Assembly: GCF_005280195.1 (NCBI RefSeq)
Contig: NZ_SZPR01000026.1
Coordinates: 40,518 to 104,517 of the forward strand
Direction of reading: 5' to 3'
Length of the DNA stretch: 64,000 nucleotides
DNA from: Streptomyces galbus
Lineage (GTDB): Bacteria; Actinomycetota; Actinomycetes; Streptomycetales; Streptomycetaceae
Part shown: positions 25,528 through 33,677 of the stretch, one piece after another
Layout of the letters: every line of letters begins with the position of its first letter
How positions within the stretch are numbered: position 1 is the first letter of the stretch
The notes under the pieces: model-generated
What the model saw: only the letters and a program-made list of their open reading frames with translations
What the model was told of the DNA's origin: nothing
Database searches by the model: none
Program-made: the position numbers and the translations under genes

Positions 25528-25573
25528 GAGGCCACCGCGAGCGCCGCGGCGTCCGCCGTAGGGCCACCGAACG

Positions 25574-25683
25574 CGGCTCCGTATTCCACCGGGCTGCCCG
25601 CATCCGGAAGGGGTCGGGCAGCCCAAGAGAAGTGCGGGGGCCGCGGACCAATCCGCCGGCCGTCCGGCTCCGGATTCCACCGG
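25574..25683. repeat. 19-bp direct repeat flanking a hairpin upstream of the sigma gene
   Basis: Copies at 25574-25592 and 25665-25683 share 18 of 19 bases (core ATTCCACCGG). Between them GGGCTGCCCG (25591-25600) and CGGGCAGCCC (25615-25624) form a perfect 10-bp hairpin. The second copy ends 32 bp before the sigma-factor GTG, so it could be promoter or operator DNA, or the trace of a duplication. Confidence 0.6.
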
Positions 25684-25714
25684 ACCATCGCGCAACCCCC
25701 ACGGGAGGAGCCTC

Positions 25715-26299
25715 GTGAAAGAGCCGGTCTTCATCGGCAGGAAACCCGTCGCCGAACCGGACCTGGAAGAGCTGGTCGGCCGGGTGGCCCTCGGTGACCA
25801 GGAGGCGTTCGCGGCGGTGTACGACGTGGTCGCGGGCCCCGTCCTCGGCGTGGTGCGCAGCGTGCTGCGGGACCGGGCGCAGTCGGAGGAAGTCATGCAG
25901 GAGGTCCTGGTGGAGGTGTGGCGCACGGCGCCCCGCTACCGGTCGGACCGGGGCACGGCGATCAACTGGATCCTCACCCTCGCCCACCGGCGCGCGGTGG
26001 ACCGGGTGCGGTCCGTCGAGGCCTCGGCGGAACGGGAGCACAAGGCGGCCCTGCTCGACCAGCTCCCGGAGTACGACGAGGTGACCGAACAGGTGCAGAC
26101 CCGGCTCGAGCGGGAGCAGGTGCGCCGCTGCCTGCGCACGCTGACGGAGCTGCAGCACCAGGCCGTGACGCTGGCCTACTACCGCGGCCTGACCTACCGT
26201 CAGGTCGCCGAGGCGCTGGCCCTGCCCCTGGGCACCGTGAAGACCCGTCTGCGCGACGGACTGATCCGGCTGCGCGACTGCCTGGGGGTGACCGCGTGA
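25715..26299 (+). CDS. sigK: ECF RNA polymerase sigma factor, SigK type
   Basis: 194 residues with region 2 (EAFAAVYDVVAGPVLGVVRS, about 28-47, then SEEVMQEVLVEVWRT for -10 recognition) and region 4 (about 135-190; HQAVTLAYYRGLTYRQVAEA and PLGTVKTRLRDGLIRLRD for the -35 element). GTG 25715 follows GGGAGGAG at ideal spacing. It overlaps the next gene by 4 bp (GTGA), so sigma and anti-sigma are translationally coupled. In SigK/RskA systems regulated proteolysis of the membrane anti-sigma releases the factor; the stress signal here is unknown. Confidence 0.9.
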   Translation: MKEPVFIGRKPVAEPDLEELVGRVALGDQEAFAAVYDVVAGPVLGVVRSVLRDRAQSEEVMQEVLVEVWRTAPRYRSDRGTAINWILTLAHRRAVDRVRSVEASAEREHKAALLDQLPEYDEVTEQVQTRLEREQVRRCLRTLTELQHQAVTLAYYRGLTYRQVAEALALPLGTVKTRLRDGLIRLRDCLGVTA

Positions 26300-27054
26300 C
26301 CACGCGCCACGACCTGCACACGCTGACCGGCGCGTACGCGCTGCACGCCCTCGACGAGGACGAGCGGGCCGCGTTCCGGCGGCACCTGGACCACTGCGAC
26401 TCCTGTGCGCAGGAGGCCGCCGAGTTCTCCGCCACGGCGGCCCGGCTCGGCCTGGCCGCGGTCGACACGCCCCGCCCCGTCCTGCGCGAGCAGGTGCTGC
26501 GCCGCGTCACGGCCGTACGGCAGGAGCCGCCGGGCAGCGCCGCCGCCGCGCCCGCCCGGTGGCGGGGCACCCCGCGCAGGCGGCGCGCCGCGCAGTGGGC
26601 GCTCGCGGCCTGCCTCGCGGGCGCCGTGGGCCTGGGCGGGGTCGCCGCGTGGCAGCACGACCGGGCCGAACGGGCCCACGTCGCCGCCCAGCGGGCCGAA
26701 CAGCGGGTGAGCGACATCAGCGCGGTCCTGTCCGCGCCGGACGCCCGCACGGCGAGGGCCCGGTTCGACGGTGGTGCCGACGGCACGCTCGTCGTCTCGC
26801 GCCGGCTCGACCGGGCGGTGTTCGTCGCGGCCGGGATGGACCGGCCGCCCGGCGGCAAGGTGTACCAGCTCTGGCTGAACGACCACGGCACCATGCGCCC
26901 GGCCGGGCTCATGGACCCGGGCCGCGAGAGCGAGGCGGTGCTGCTGCACGGTGACGTGGTCTCGGCGTCGGGCGTGGGCATCACCCTGGAACCGGCCGGC
27001 GGATCGGACCGCCCGACGTCCGCGCCGATCGCGCTGGTGGCCTTCCCCGCGTGA
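26296..27054 (+). CDS. Zinc anti-sigma-K factor, RskA family
   Basis: 252 residues. The N-terminus carries the zinc-binding anti-sigma motif HxxxCxxC (HLDHCDSC, about 32-39) that clamps the sigma factor. A single membrane span follows (about 98-118; WALAACLAGAVGLGGVAAW) and then an extracytoplasmic RskA domain with VYQLWLNDHG and GITLEPAGGSDRPTSAPI. It starts at a GTG inside the sigma stop codon. The topology fits an anti-sigma that is cleaved in the membrane in response to an outside signal. Confidence 0.92.
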   Translation: MTTRHDLHTLTGAYALHALDEDERAAFRRHLDHCDSCAQEAAEFSATAARLGLAAVDTPRPVLREQVLRRVTAVRQEPPGSAAAAPARWRGTPRRRRAAQWALAACLAGAVGLGGVAAWQHDRAERAHVAAQRAEQRVSDISAVLSAPDARTARARFDGGADGTLVVSRRLDRAVFVAAGMDRPPGGKVYQLWLNDHGTMRPAGLMDPGRESEAVLLHGDVVSASGVGITLEPAGGSDRPTSAPIALVAFPA

Positions 27055-27083
27055 GCGGGCGCCGGTGTTGGTCACCGACGCCG

Positions 27084-27094
27084 TGTCACTGACA
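27084..27094. promoter_or_regulatory. Inverted repeat TGTCA-C-TGACA before the tetR gene
   Basis: Perfect 11-bp inverted repeat about 120 bp upstream of the TetR start. The same half-site TGTCA/TGACA occurs before alkB at 27901-27923. Confidence 0.4.
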
Positions 27095-27212
27095 GGCTCG
27101 TGCTCCCCCAAGGGTGCGTCTCCGCCTTCGCCGGGCGGCAGGGGGGACGCGCCGCCCCGGGCGGCCGCCCCGTCCGGCGCCCACGCGGTAACCGGATGCG
27201 AGGAGGGACATC

Positions 27213-27884
27213 GTGGAGGACGCGTCGTCCGCCCCGGCGCAGGGGCGTGCCGCGGCCGCCGTGCCGCCGCGTGAGGCGTGGCGGAGGAAGATGCGGGAGG
27301 ACGTCCTGGACGCGGCGCGCTCCATGGCCGCGGAGCGCGGCTGGGACGCTGTGAGCCTCTCCCAGGTGGCGGCCCGCGCCGAGGTGTCCCGGCCGTCGGT
27401 GTACAAGGAGTTCGGCAGCCGCGGCGGGCTGAGCCGGGCGCTGGTGCAGCGGGAGGCCGAACGCTTCCTGGGCGGCGTGGCGGCGGCCCTGCGACGGCCC
27501 GCCGCGACCGCGTCGGACGCCCTGTCCGCCGCCGTCCTGCACGCCCTGCGGGAAGCCCGCGACAACACCCTGGTGGCCTCGGTGGTCCAGGCGGCCCGCG
27601 AGGGCAGCGACTCCCTGCTGCCCTACCTGACCACCCGCTCGGAGCCGGTGGTCGCCGGGGCCCGGGAGTTGGTGCGGTCCTGGTACCAGGCGCACTACCG
27701 GCACCACGACGACGTGCGGACGGACCAGGCGGCCGACGTCATCGTGCGCCTCACCCTGTCCTGCATCGTTCTGCCTCCCCCCGCCCACAGCTTGCACGAG
27801 ACGGCTGAGTTCATCACCGCCGCTGCCCTGGGGGTGCTGGAACGGCGCGCCGACCCGCCCCGTCCGGACGACGCCATGACCTGA
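27213..27884 (+). CDS. TetR-family transcriptional regulator
   Basis: 223 residues. The N-terminal DNA-binding helices are clear (RGWDAVSLSQVAARAEVSRP then SVYKEFGSRGGL, about 48-82), followed by an all-helical ligand domain. GTG 27213 follows AGGAGGGA. It lies 199 bp before the alkane hydroxylase gene on the same strand; actinobacterial alkB genes often have a TetR-type regulator beside them, so control of alkB is the best guess. A shared TGTCA/TGACA half-site before both genes supports this weakly. The effector could be a fatty acid, alkane or acyl-CoA. Confidence 0.9.
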   Translation: MEDASSAPAQGRAAAAVPPREAWRRKMREDVLDAARSMAAERGWDAVSLSQVAARAEVSRPSVYKEFGSRGGLSRALVQREAERFLGGVAAALRRPAATASDALSAAVLHALREARDNTLVASVVQAAREGSDSLLPYLTTRSEPVVAGARELVRSWYQAHYRHHDDVRTDQAADVIVRLTLSCIVLPPPAHSLHETAEFITAAALGVLERRADPPRPDDAMT

Positions 27885-27900
27885 CGGGATATCAGAACGT

Positions 27901-27923
27901 TGACAGCGCGTCCCCGATTGTCA
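27901..27923 (+). promoter_or_regulatory. Promoter/operator region of the alkB gene
   Basis: TTGACA at 27900-27905 looks like a -35 box, and TGACA (27901-27905) with TGTCA (27919-27923) forms an inverted pair overlapping it. This is a plausible TetR site. Confidence 0.35.
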
Positions 27924-28083
27924 GCGTGAGCCGGTGGTGCCACGCTCTGCCAGGCGTCCGGGTCCCGGAGCCGCAACCCCACCCGGGCACCGCCGCGGCC
28001 GACGAGCCGTCCGGCGCCCGCACCCCCGGCATCCGGCGGCGCACCGCGCCGCGGAGCCGCCGACCCCCGAGGAGCGCAGCACG

Positions 28084-29223
28084 ATGACAGCCCCGTCGAC
28101 GACGCCCCCTCCCGCGCAGGCCGCCCCGCCCTGGCGCGACCGCAAGCGCTACGCGTGGCTGCTCGGCCTCGCCGTCCCCACCCTGCCCTTCCAGGCCGCG
28201 GCACTGGTCGCGGCCACCGGCTGGGCCCCGCTGTGGTGGTGGGGGCCGTTCTTCGCCTTCGTGCTCATCCCGGTGCTGGACGCGGTGATCGGCCCGGACC
28301 AGGAGAACCCCCCGGATGAGGCGATCCCGCTGCTGGAGCAGGACCGCTACTACCGCTGGTGCACCTACCTGTACCTGCCCCTGCAGTACGCCGGTCTCGG
28401 CTACGCCTGCCTGCTCTGGTCGCGGGGCATGACCGTGCCGGACGCGCTGGGTCTCGCGGCCACCGTGGGCGTCGTGGCCGGCGTCGCCATCAACACGGCG
28501 CACGAACTCGGGCACAAGCGGGAGACCGCCGAACGCCGGCTCGCCCGGCTGGCCCTGGCCCAGGCCGGTTACGGCCACTTCTACGTCGAGCACAACCACG
28601 GGCACCACGTGCGCGTGGCGACCCGCGAGGACCCGGCCAGCTCACGGCTCGGCGAGAGCGTGTGGGCGTTCCTGCCGCGCACGGTCCTGGGCAGCCTGCG
28701 GTCCGCCTGGCACCTGGAGGCCCGTCGCCTGAACCGCCGCCGGCAGCGCACCTGGTCGCGCCACAACGACGTCCTCACCGCCTGGACACTGACCGCCGCG
28801 CTCTACGCGCTGCTCGCCGTCTGCTTCGGGCCGGCGGTCCTCCCCTGCCTGCTGTTCCAGGCCGCGTGCGGCATCCTGCTGCTGGAGACGGTCAACTACC
28901 TGGAGCACTACGGCCTGTTGCGCGAGCGACGGCCCGACGGCCGGTACGAGCGGGTCGCCCCGCGCCACAGCTGGAACAGCAACAACACGACCAGCAACAT
29001 CTTCCTGTACCAGCTCCAGCGGCACTCCGACCACCACGCCAACCCGCTGCGCCGCTACCAGACCCTGCGCCACTTCGACGAGGCGCCCCAACTGCCCTCC
29101 GGATACGCGTCGATGATCGTGCTGGCGTGGCTGACACCGCTGTGGCGGCGGGTGATGGACCCCAAGGTGCTGGCGCACTACGGCGGTGACGCCGAGCGGG
29201 CCAACCTGCACCGCCGACGGTGA
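28084..29223 (+). CDS. alkB: AlkB-type alkane 1-monooxygenase
   Basis: 379-residue integral-membrane di-iron enzyme that hydroxylates terminal methyl groups of alkanes or similar lipids. About six membrane spans are seen and the His clusters that bind iron are present: HELGHK (from His140), EHNHGHH (from His170) and LQRHSDHHANP (from about His314), plus NYLEHYG. The sequence from LQRH to PQLPSGYA is the signature of true AlkB rather than of desaturases. ATG 28084 has GAGGAG about 10 nt upstream. Unlike most actinobacterial alkB loci no rubredoxin gene follows; the electron donor must be encoded elsewhere. Confidence 0.93.
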   Translation: MTAPSTTPPPAQAAPPWRDRKRYAWLLGLAVPTLPFQAAALVAATGWAPLWWWGPFFAFVLIPVLDAVIGPDQENPPDEAIPLLEQDRYYRWCTYLYLPLQYAGLGYACLLWSRGMTVPDALGLAATVGVVAGVAINTAHELGHKRETAERRLARLALAQAGYGHFYVEHNHGHHVRVATREDPASSRLGESVWAFLPRTVLGSLRSAWHLEARRLNRRRQRTWSRHNDVLTAWTLTAALYALLAVCFGPAVLPCLLFQAACGILLLETVNYLEHYGLLRERRPDGRYERVAPRHSWNSNNTTSNIFLYQLQRHSDHHANPLRRYQTLRHFDEAPQLPSGYASMIVLAWLTPLWRRVMDPKVLAHYGGDAERANLHRRR

Positions 29224-29330
29224 CGTTCACGTACTTGAACTCCATGCACATGGGTGTACCGATCCTCCTCCCCTGTGTCACGCTCCTGACAACTGCCTGC
29301 CCGTCGTCACGAGTTGGGGGTCACCCACGC

Positions 29331-30560
29331 ATGGCCGTTTCCCGGCGCACAGTGCTCACCACGGCAGCCGCCGTCACCGCCGTCCAGGTCCCCGCCGCAC
29401 CCGACGCCCGAGCCGCGGCGGCGATGCCGGCGCCCGCCGAGGTGAGACGCACCCTGGAGTCCGCGGCGGAGTACGCCGTCGAGAAGGTGCGGGCGGTCGC
29501 CCCGCAGGTCACCGGCTTCCCCGTCGGGACGAAGTTCGAGAAGTGGGTGTACTCGCAGAACGGCGACTGGGTCGGCGGCTTCTGGCCGGGCACCCTGTGG
29601 CTGGCACACCTGTACAGCGGCGACACCGCACTGCGGACGGCGGCCCTCGACTGGGCCCGCCGGCTCGCTCCGCGCCAGTACGACACCACCACCCACGACC
29701 TCGGTTTCCTGTTCGGCCCCTCGTGGGTCACCGCCTGGCGGCTGACCGGCGACCCGTACTGGCGGGCGGGCGCCCTCCAGGCCGCCGACACCCTGATCCG
29801 GCGCTTCAATCCCCGCGGGCGCTTCCTCAGGGCCTGGGGCCGGCCGGACGAGACGGCCAACGCGGGCCGCGTCATCATCGACACGATGATGAACCTGGAC
29901 CTGCTGGCCTTCGCCAGCCGGGAGTCGGGGGACGGCCGCTACCTCGACATCGCCGTCCAGCACGCCACCACCACCCAGCGGCACTTCCCCCGGCCCGACG
30001 GCTCCACCCCCCACGTCTTCGACTTCGACCCGGACACCGGCGCCCCCGTCGGCCCCGGCACGGTCCAGGGCTACAGTCCCGCGTCCTGCTGGTCACGGGG
30101 CCAGGCCTGGGGGATCTACGGCTTCACCACGATGCACCGCCGCACCGGCGACCCCGCGTTCCTGGGCACCGCGCGCCGGCTCGCCGACTTCGCCGTCCGC
30201 GCGCTGGGCAGCGACCACGTGCCCGTGTGGGACTACCGCGCGCCGCAGCAGCCGTACGACGTCAAGGACGCCTCGGCGGGCGCCGTCATGGCCTGCGGGC
30301 TGTGGGACCTGGCCGCCGTGACCGGCGAGGGCGCCTACCGCGACGTGGCGCTGCGGCTGCTCACCGCGCTGTCCCGGACCTGTCTGACCCGGGCGTCGGC
30401 GCGCGCCGACGCGGTCGTCGCCCGGTGCACCCGAAACCGGCCGGCCGAGGACGGGGTCGAGATCTCGCTCCCCTACGCCGACTACTACCTGCTCGAAGGC
30501 CTCCTGCGCGTGCTGCGCCCCCGGGACGCCGACCGGGCCCTCGACCTGTCCAGCCACTGA
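29331..30560 (+). CDS. Exported GH88-family unsaturated glucuronyl hydrolase
   Basis: 409 residues. A Tat-like signal (SRRTVLTTAAAV, residues 4-15) leads an alpha/alpha-barrel domain. Asp123 in TTHDLGFLF and Asp184 in VIIDTMMN are 61 residues apart, exactly like catalytic Asp88 and Asp149 of Bacillus UGL. The enzyme hydrates the 4,5-unsaturated uronic acid left at chain ends by polysaccharide lyases. It is followed by two exported lyase-like genes, which supply such ends. ATG 29331 was chosen because the signal peptide starts there. Close alternatives in the fold (GH105) are less likely given this motif pair. Confidence 0.9.
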   Translation: MAVSRRTVLTTAAAVTAVQVPAAPDARAAAAMPAPAEVRRTLESAAEYAVEKVRAVAPQVTGFPVGTKFEKWVYSQNGDWVGGFWPGTLWLAHLYSGDTALRTAALDWARRLAPRQYDTTTHDLGFLFGPSWVTAWRLTGDPYWRAGALQAADTLIRRFNPRGRFLRAWGRPDETANAGRVIIDTMMNLDLLAFASRESGDGRYLDIAVQHATTTQRHFPRPDGSTPHVFDFDPDTGAPVGPGTVQGYSPASCWSRGQAWGIYGFTTMHRRTGDPAFLGTARRLADFAVRALGSDHVPVWDYRAPQQPYDVKDASAGAVMACGLWDLAAVTGEGAYRDVALRLLTALSRTCLTRASARADAVVARCTRNRPAEDGVEISLPYADYYLLEGLLRVLRPRDADRALDLSSH

Positions 30561-30653
30561 CCCGTCGGGGTGCACCTCGAAGCCCCGGGCAGCCACCGGC
30601 CGGTGCGGCCACACCGCACGCAGCCCACGCGCGAGAGCAAGGAGACAGGCGAG

Positions 30654-32342
30654 ATGACCGGCAACGACAGCGCGGGCACCCCCGGCATCAGCAGGCGCAC
30701 CCTGCTCGGCGGTGCCGCCGTCGGCGCGCTCGGCGCCGCGACCGCGGGCCCCGCCGCGGCCGGCCCCGGACAAGTGCCGCGACTCTGGCGCGAGTTCACG
30801 CGCGACCCCGTCCGGCACCCCCAGATCCCGTTCGTCGGACGGTCCGGGTACGGCGGCGGGGCGACGCGGCTGCCCCGGCCGCCGGTCGTGGCCGACGTAC
30901 GGGACTTCGGTGCCGTGGCGGACGGGCGCACGGACTGCGCCCCCGCCATCAACCGCGCCCTCGCGGCCGCGGGCGAGGCGGGCGGCGGCACCGTCACCGT
31001 CCCGGCCGGCACCTTCCGCATCGACGGCCTGATCCGCCTCGGCCACTCCCACGTCGTCCTGCGCGGCGCCGGCAGCGGCCGGACGACGCTGTACGCGACG
31101 AGGAACCTCACCGAGCTGATCGGCCCGTACGGCTCCCGCTACGGCGGCGACAAGTCGTCGTGGTCCTGGGCGGGAGGTCTCATCTGGCTGACTCCGCAGG
31201 CCCGTTGGGACTCGCTGACCGAGGCGATCAGGGCGCGGCAGTGGCCGTTCGAGGGCTGGACCGGCAACCGGCGCGACGAGTGGCGCACGCTCGCCGCCGT
31301 CGCGCCCGCCCGCCGGGGCGACCGGACGGTGACCGTCACCGACCCGGCCGGCCTGCGCCCCGGCGCCCTGGTCCTGCTGCGCCTCGCCGACGACGCCGGG
31401 CACACCCTGCTGCGGCACATCGCCGGGGACGGCCCCGGCACCGCCGCCTACCCCTGGGACGACAAGTCCAAGCTGCTGTCGTACGTCCCCTACGAGTGGC
31501 CGGTCCGCGTCACCCGGGTCCACGGCCACCGGGTCACCCTGGAGCGGCCCCTCCCCCTCGACGTGCGCCCCGAGTGGGACCCCCGGCTCACCACGCACGT
31601 ACCGGAGCTGACCGGTGCGGGGGTCGAGGGGCTGACGCTGGAGGCGGTGGAGACCGTGCAACGCCCCCACCTCCTCGACCTGGGCCACAACGGCGTCGTG
31701 CTGCAGTGCGCGTACGACTGCTGGGCGGACGACGTGACGGTCCGTCACACCGACAACGGCTTCGGCCTGGTCGCCGCCTCCGCGTGCACCCTGCGCCGGA
31801 CCCGGGTCGCGGGACGCGGCTCCCACCACCCGTACTTCTGCCGCGAGGGCTCGCACGACAACCTCGTCGAGGACTTCACCATCGAGGAGCGCACCGCCCC
31901 CGCGCCCGCCGGCACCCAGCTCCACGGCATCAACGTCGAGGGCCTGTCCTCGTACAACGTCTGGTCCCGGGGGGACATGCGCATGGGCACCTTCGACAGC
32001 CACCGCGGGCTGCCCTTCGCCGGGGTCCGCACCGACATCACCGTGACCAACGACGGCCGCCACGGCGGCGACGCGAGCGCCGGGCCCCTCTTCGGTGCCC
32101 GCTTCACCCACTGGAACATCCGCGTCACCAACGGGCGCGCGGGCCTGGTGAAGATCGACGGCCTGGCGCCCTGCTCCGCGACCGTGGGGATCAACGAGGT
32201 CCGCGAGTTCGACCAGATCGACGTCCCCGACTTCGACGGCGACCTGAACAGCCGGCTCGAGCTGTACGGCACGAGCGACGTGGTGCGTCCGCGCAACCTG
32301 TACGAGGCCCAGCGGGCCCACACGAAGGGAGCCGGCCGATGA
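30654..32342 (+). CDS. Exported pectate-lyase-superfamily beta-helix protein
   Basis: 562 residues. A Tat signal (SRRTLLGGAAVGA, about 13-25) precedes a pectate lyase 3-like segment (VRDFGAVADGRTDCAPAINR, about 82-101, then GTVTVPAGTFRIDGLI) and many short beta-helix turns such as VVLRGAG. The order fits a right-handed parallel beta-helix. No catalytic residues can be named because the family is diverse (lyases, hydrolases, epimerases). AAGGAGA precedes ATG 30654. The stop overlaps the next start (ATGA), so it is coupled to the alginate-lyase-like gene. With the GH88 partner a role in uronate polymer breakdown is inferred. Confidence 0.8.
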   Translation: MTGNDSAGTPGISRRTLLGGAAVGALGAATAGPAAAGPGQVPRLWREFTRDPVRHPQIPFVGRSGYGGGATRLPRPPVVADVRDFGAVADGRTDCAPAINRALAAAGEAGGGTVTVPAGTFRIDGLIRLGHSHVVLRGAGSGRTTLYATRNLTELIGPYGSRYGGDKSSWSWAGGLIWLTPQARWDSLTEAIRARQWPFEGWTGNRRDEWRTLAAVAPARRGDRTVTVTDPAGLRPGALVLLRLADDAGHTLLRHIAGDGPGTAAYPWDDKSKLLSYVPYEWPVRVTRVHGHRVTLERPLPLDVRPEWDPRLTTHVPELTGAGVEGLTLEAVETVQRPHLLDLGHNGVVLQCAYDCWADDVTVRHTDNGFGLVAASACTLRRTRVAGRGSHHPYFCREGSHDNLVEDFTIEERTAPAPAGTQLHGINVEGLSSYNVWSRGDMRMGTFDSHRGLPFAGVRTDITVTNDGRHGGDASAGPLFGARFTHWNIRVTNGRAGLVKIDGLAPCSATVGINEVREFDQIDVPDFDGDLNSRLELYGTSDVVRPRNLYEAQRAHTKGAGR

Positions 32343-33628
32343 GGACCGGGCACCGCAGGACCGCCGTCCTGGTCACCGTTCTGGCCGCGTGCGCGGCGCT
32401 CGTCACCGGGGGCGCCTCACCCGCCGCCCCCGCACCGGCGGCACCCGTCGCGCACGGGGTCCCCCGCACCGTCGTCCTCGACGGCGCCCGCCTGCACCGT
32501 ACGAAGATCCGTCTGGAGCACGGTGACGCCCCCCTGCGGCGAGTGGCCCGGACGCTGACCGCCCGCGCCGACGCCTGGCTCGGACAGGGCCCGTGGACGG
32601 TCGTCGACAAACCCCGCCCGGCACCCGGCGGCGACGTCCACGACTACCTCAGCCAGGCGCCCTACTGGTGGCCCTCCCGACCGCCCGGCCCCGACAACCC
32701 CTGGGGCTGCCCGTACGTGCAGCGCGACGGGCAGCGCAACCCCGAGGTCGACACCGGCACCGACCGCCAGGACCTGGAGAAGGTCGTCGACTCGGTGTAC
32801 GACCTCTCCCTCGCCTGGTACTACACCGGCGACGGCCGCTACGCCCGCAAGGCGTCCCAGGTCCTGCGCACCTGGTTCCTGGACCCGGCCACCCGGATGA
32901 ACCCCCGCCTGGACCACGCGCAGTTCATCCCCTGCCGGTACGACGGCCGGGCCATCGGCATCATCGACTTCTCCCAGTCGTACACCGGCGTCCTCGACGC
33001 GATCGCCCTCCTCGACACCGGCGCCCCCGGCTGGTCCGCCGGTGACCGTGCCGCGATGACCCGGTGGAACGAGGACTTCCTGCGCTGGCTGCGCGACAGC
33101 GACTTCGGCCACCAGGAGAGCGCCGCCACCAACAACCACGGCACCTTCTACGACCTGCAGCTCGCGGCCCTCGCGTACGCGACGGGCGACGAGGACCTGG
33201 CACGCCGTACCGTCCGGCAGGCGGCGACCACCCGCATCACCCCGCAGATCGCCGCCGACGGCAGCCAGCCCCAGGAGCTGGCCCGCACCCGGAGCTGGCA
33301 CTACTCCGCCTTCACCCTGGTCGCCCACACCCGGCTGGCCGCGATCGGCCGGCACGTGGGCGTGGACCTGTGGGGCTACGAAGGCCCGGACGGGCAGAGC
33401 CTGTCCAAGGCGGTCGACTACCTGCTCCCGGGCGCCACCGGGGCCGCCGCCTGGCCGCACCCGGAACTGGAGTTCCACCGCTACGCCGCGACCGACGTCG
33501 TCCACGCGGCCGCCGACGCGGGGGACCGCCGGGCCCGCGAGGCCCTCGCGTCCCTGGAGGCACCGCCGGGAGGCGACCTGTGGCTGCTGCGCCCGGCGCC
33601 GGAGCAGCTCGACTCGATCGCCGGGTGA
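32339..33628 (+). CDS. Secreted alginate-lyase-family (PF05426) polysaccharide lyase
   Basis: 429 residues with a Sec signal (1-39) and an alpha/alpha-toroid body. DYLSQAPYWWP (102-112), GPDNPWGCPYVQRDG (117-131) and TNNHGTFYD (264-272) are hallmarks of the alginate-lyase fold; Asn266 and His267 match the neutralising/catalytic Asn-His pair of PL5 and related PL38-like lyases. The WGCPY variant is seen in family members acting on glucuronan-like polymers rather than alginate, so the substrate is uncertain. It starts inside the stop of the beta-helix gene. Its products would need the GH88 enzyme two genes upstream. Confidence 0.85.
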   Translation: MRTGHRRTAVLVTVLAACAALVTGGASPAAPAPAAPVAHGVPRTVVLDGARLHRTKIRLEHGDAPLRRVARTLTARADAWLGQGPWTVVDKPRPAPGGDVHDYLSQAPYWWPSRPPGPDNPWGCPYVQRDGQRNPEVDTGTDRQDLEKVVDSVYDLSLAWYYTGDGRYARKASQVLRTWFLDPATRMNPRLDHAQFIPCRYDGRAIGIIDFSQSYTGVLDAIALLDTGAPGWSAGDRAAMTRWNEDFLRWLRDSDFGHQESAATNNHGTFYDLQLAALAYATGDEDLARRTVRQAATTRITPQIAADGSQPQELARTRSWHYSAFTLVAHTRLAAIGRHVGVDLWGYEGPDGQSLSKAVDYLLPGATGAAAWPHPELEFHRYAATDVVHAAADAGDRRAREALASLEAPPGGDLWLLRPAPEQLDSIAG

Positions 33629-33677
33629 GCGTCGGGGCCCGCCGTCCGGGCCCGGCACCTAGGGGGTGTCTCCCTGG

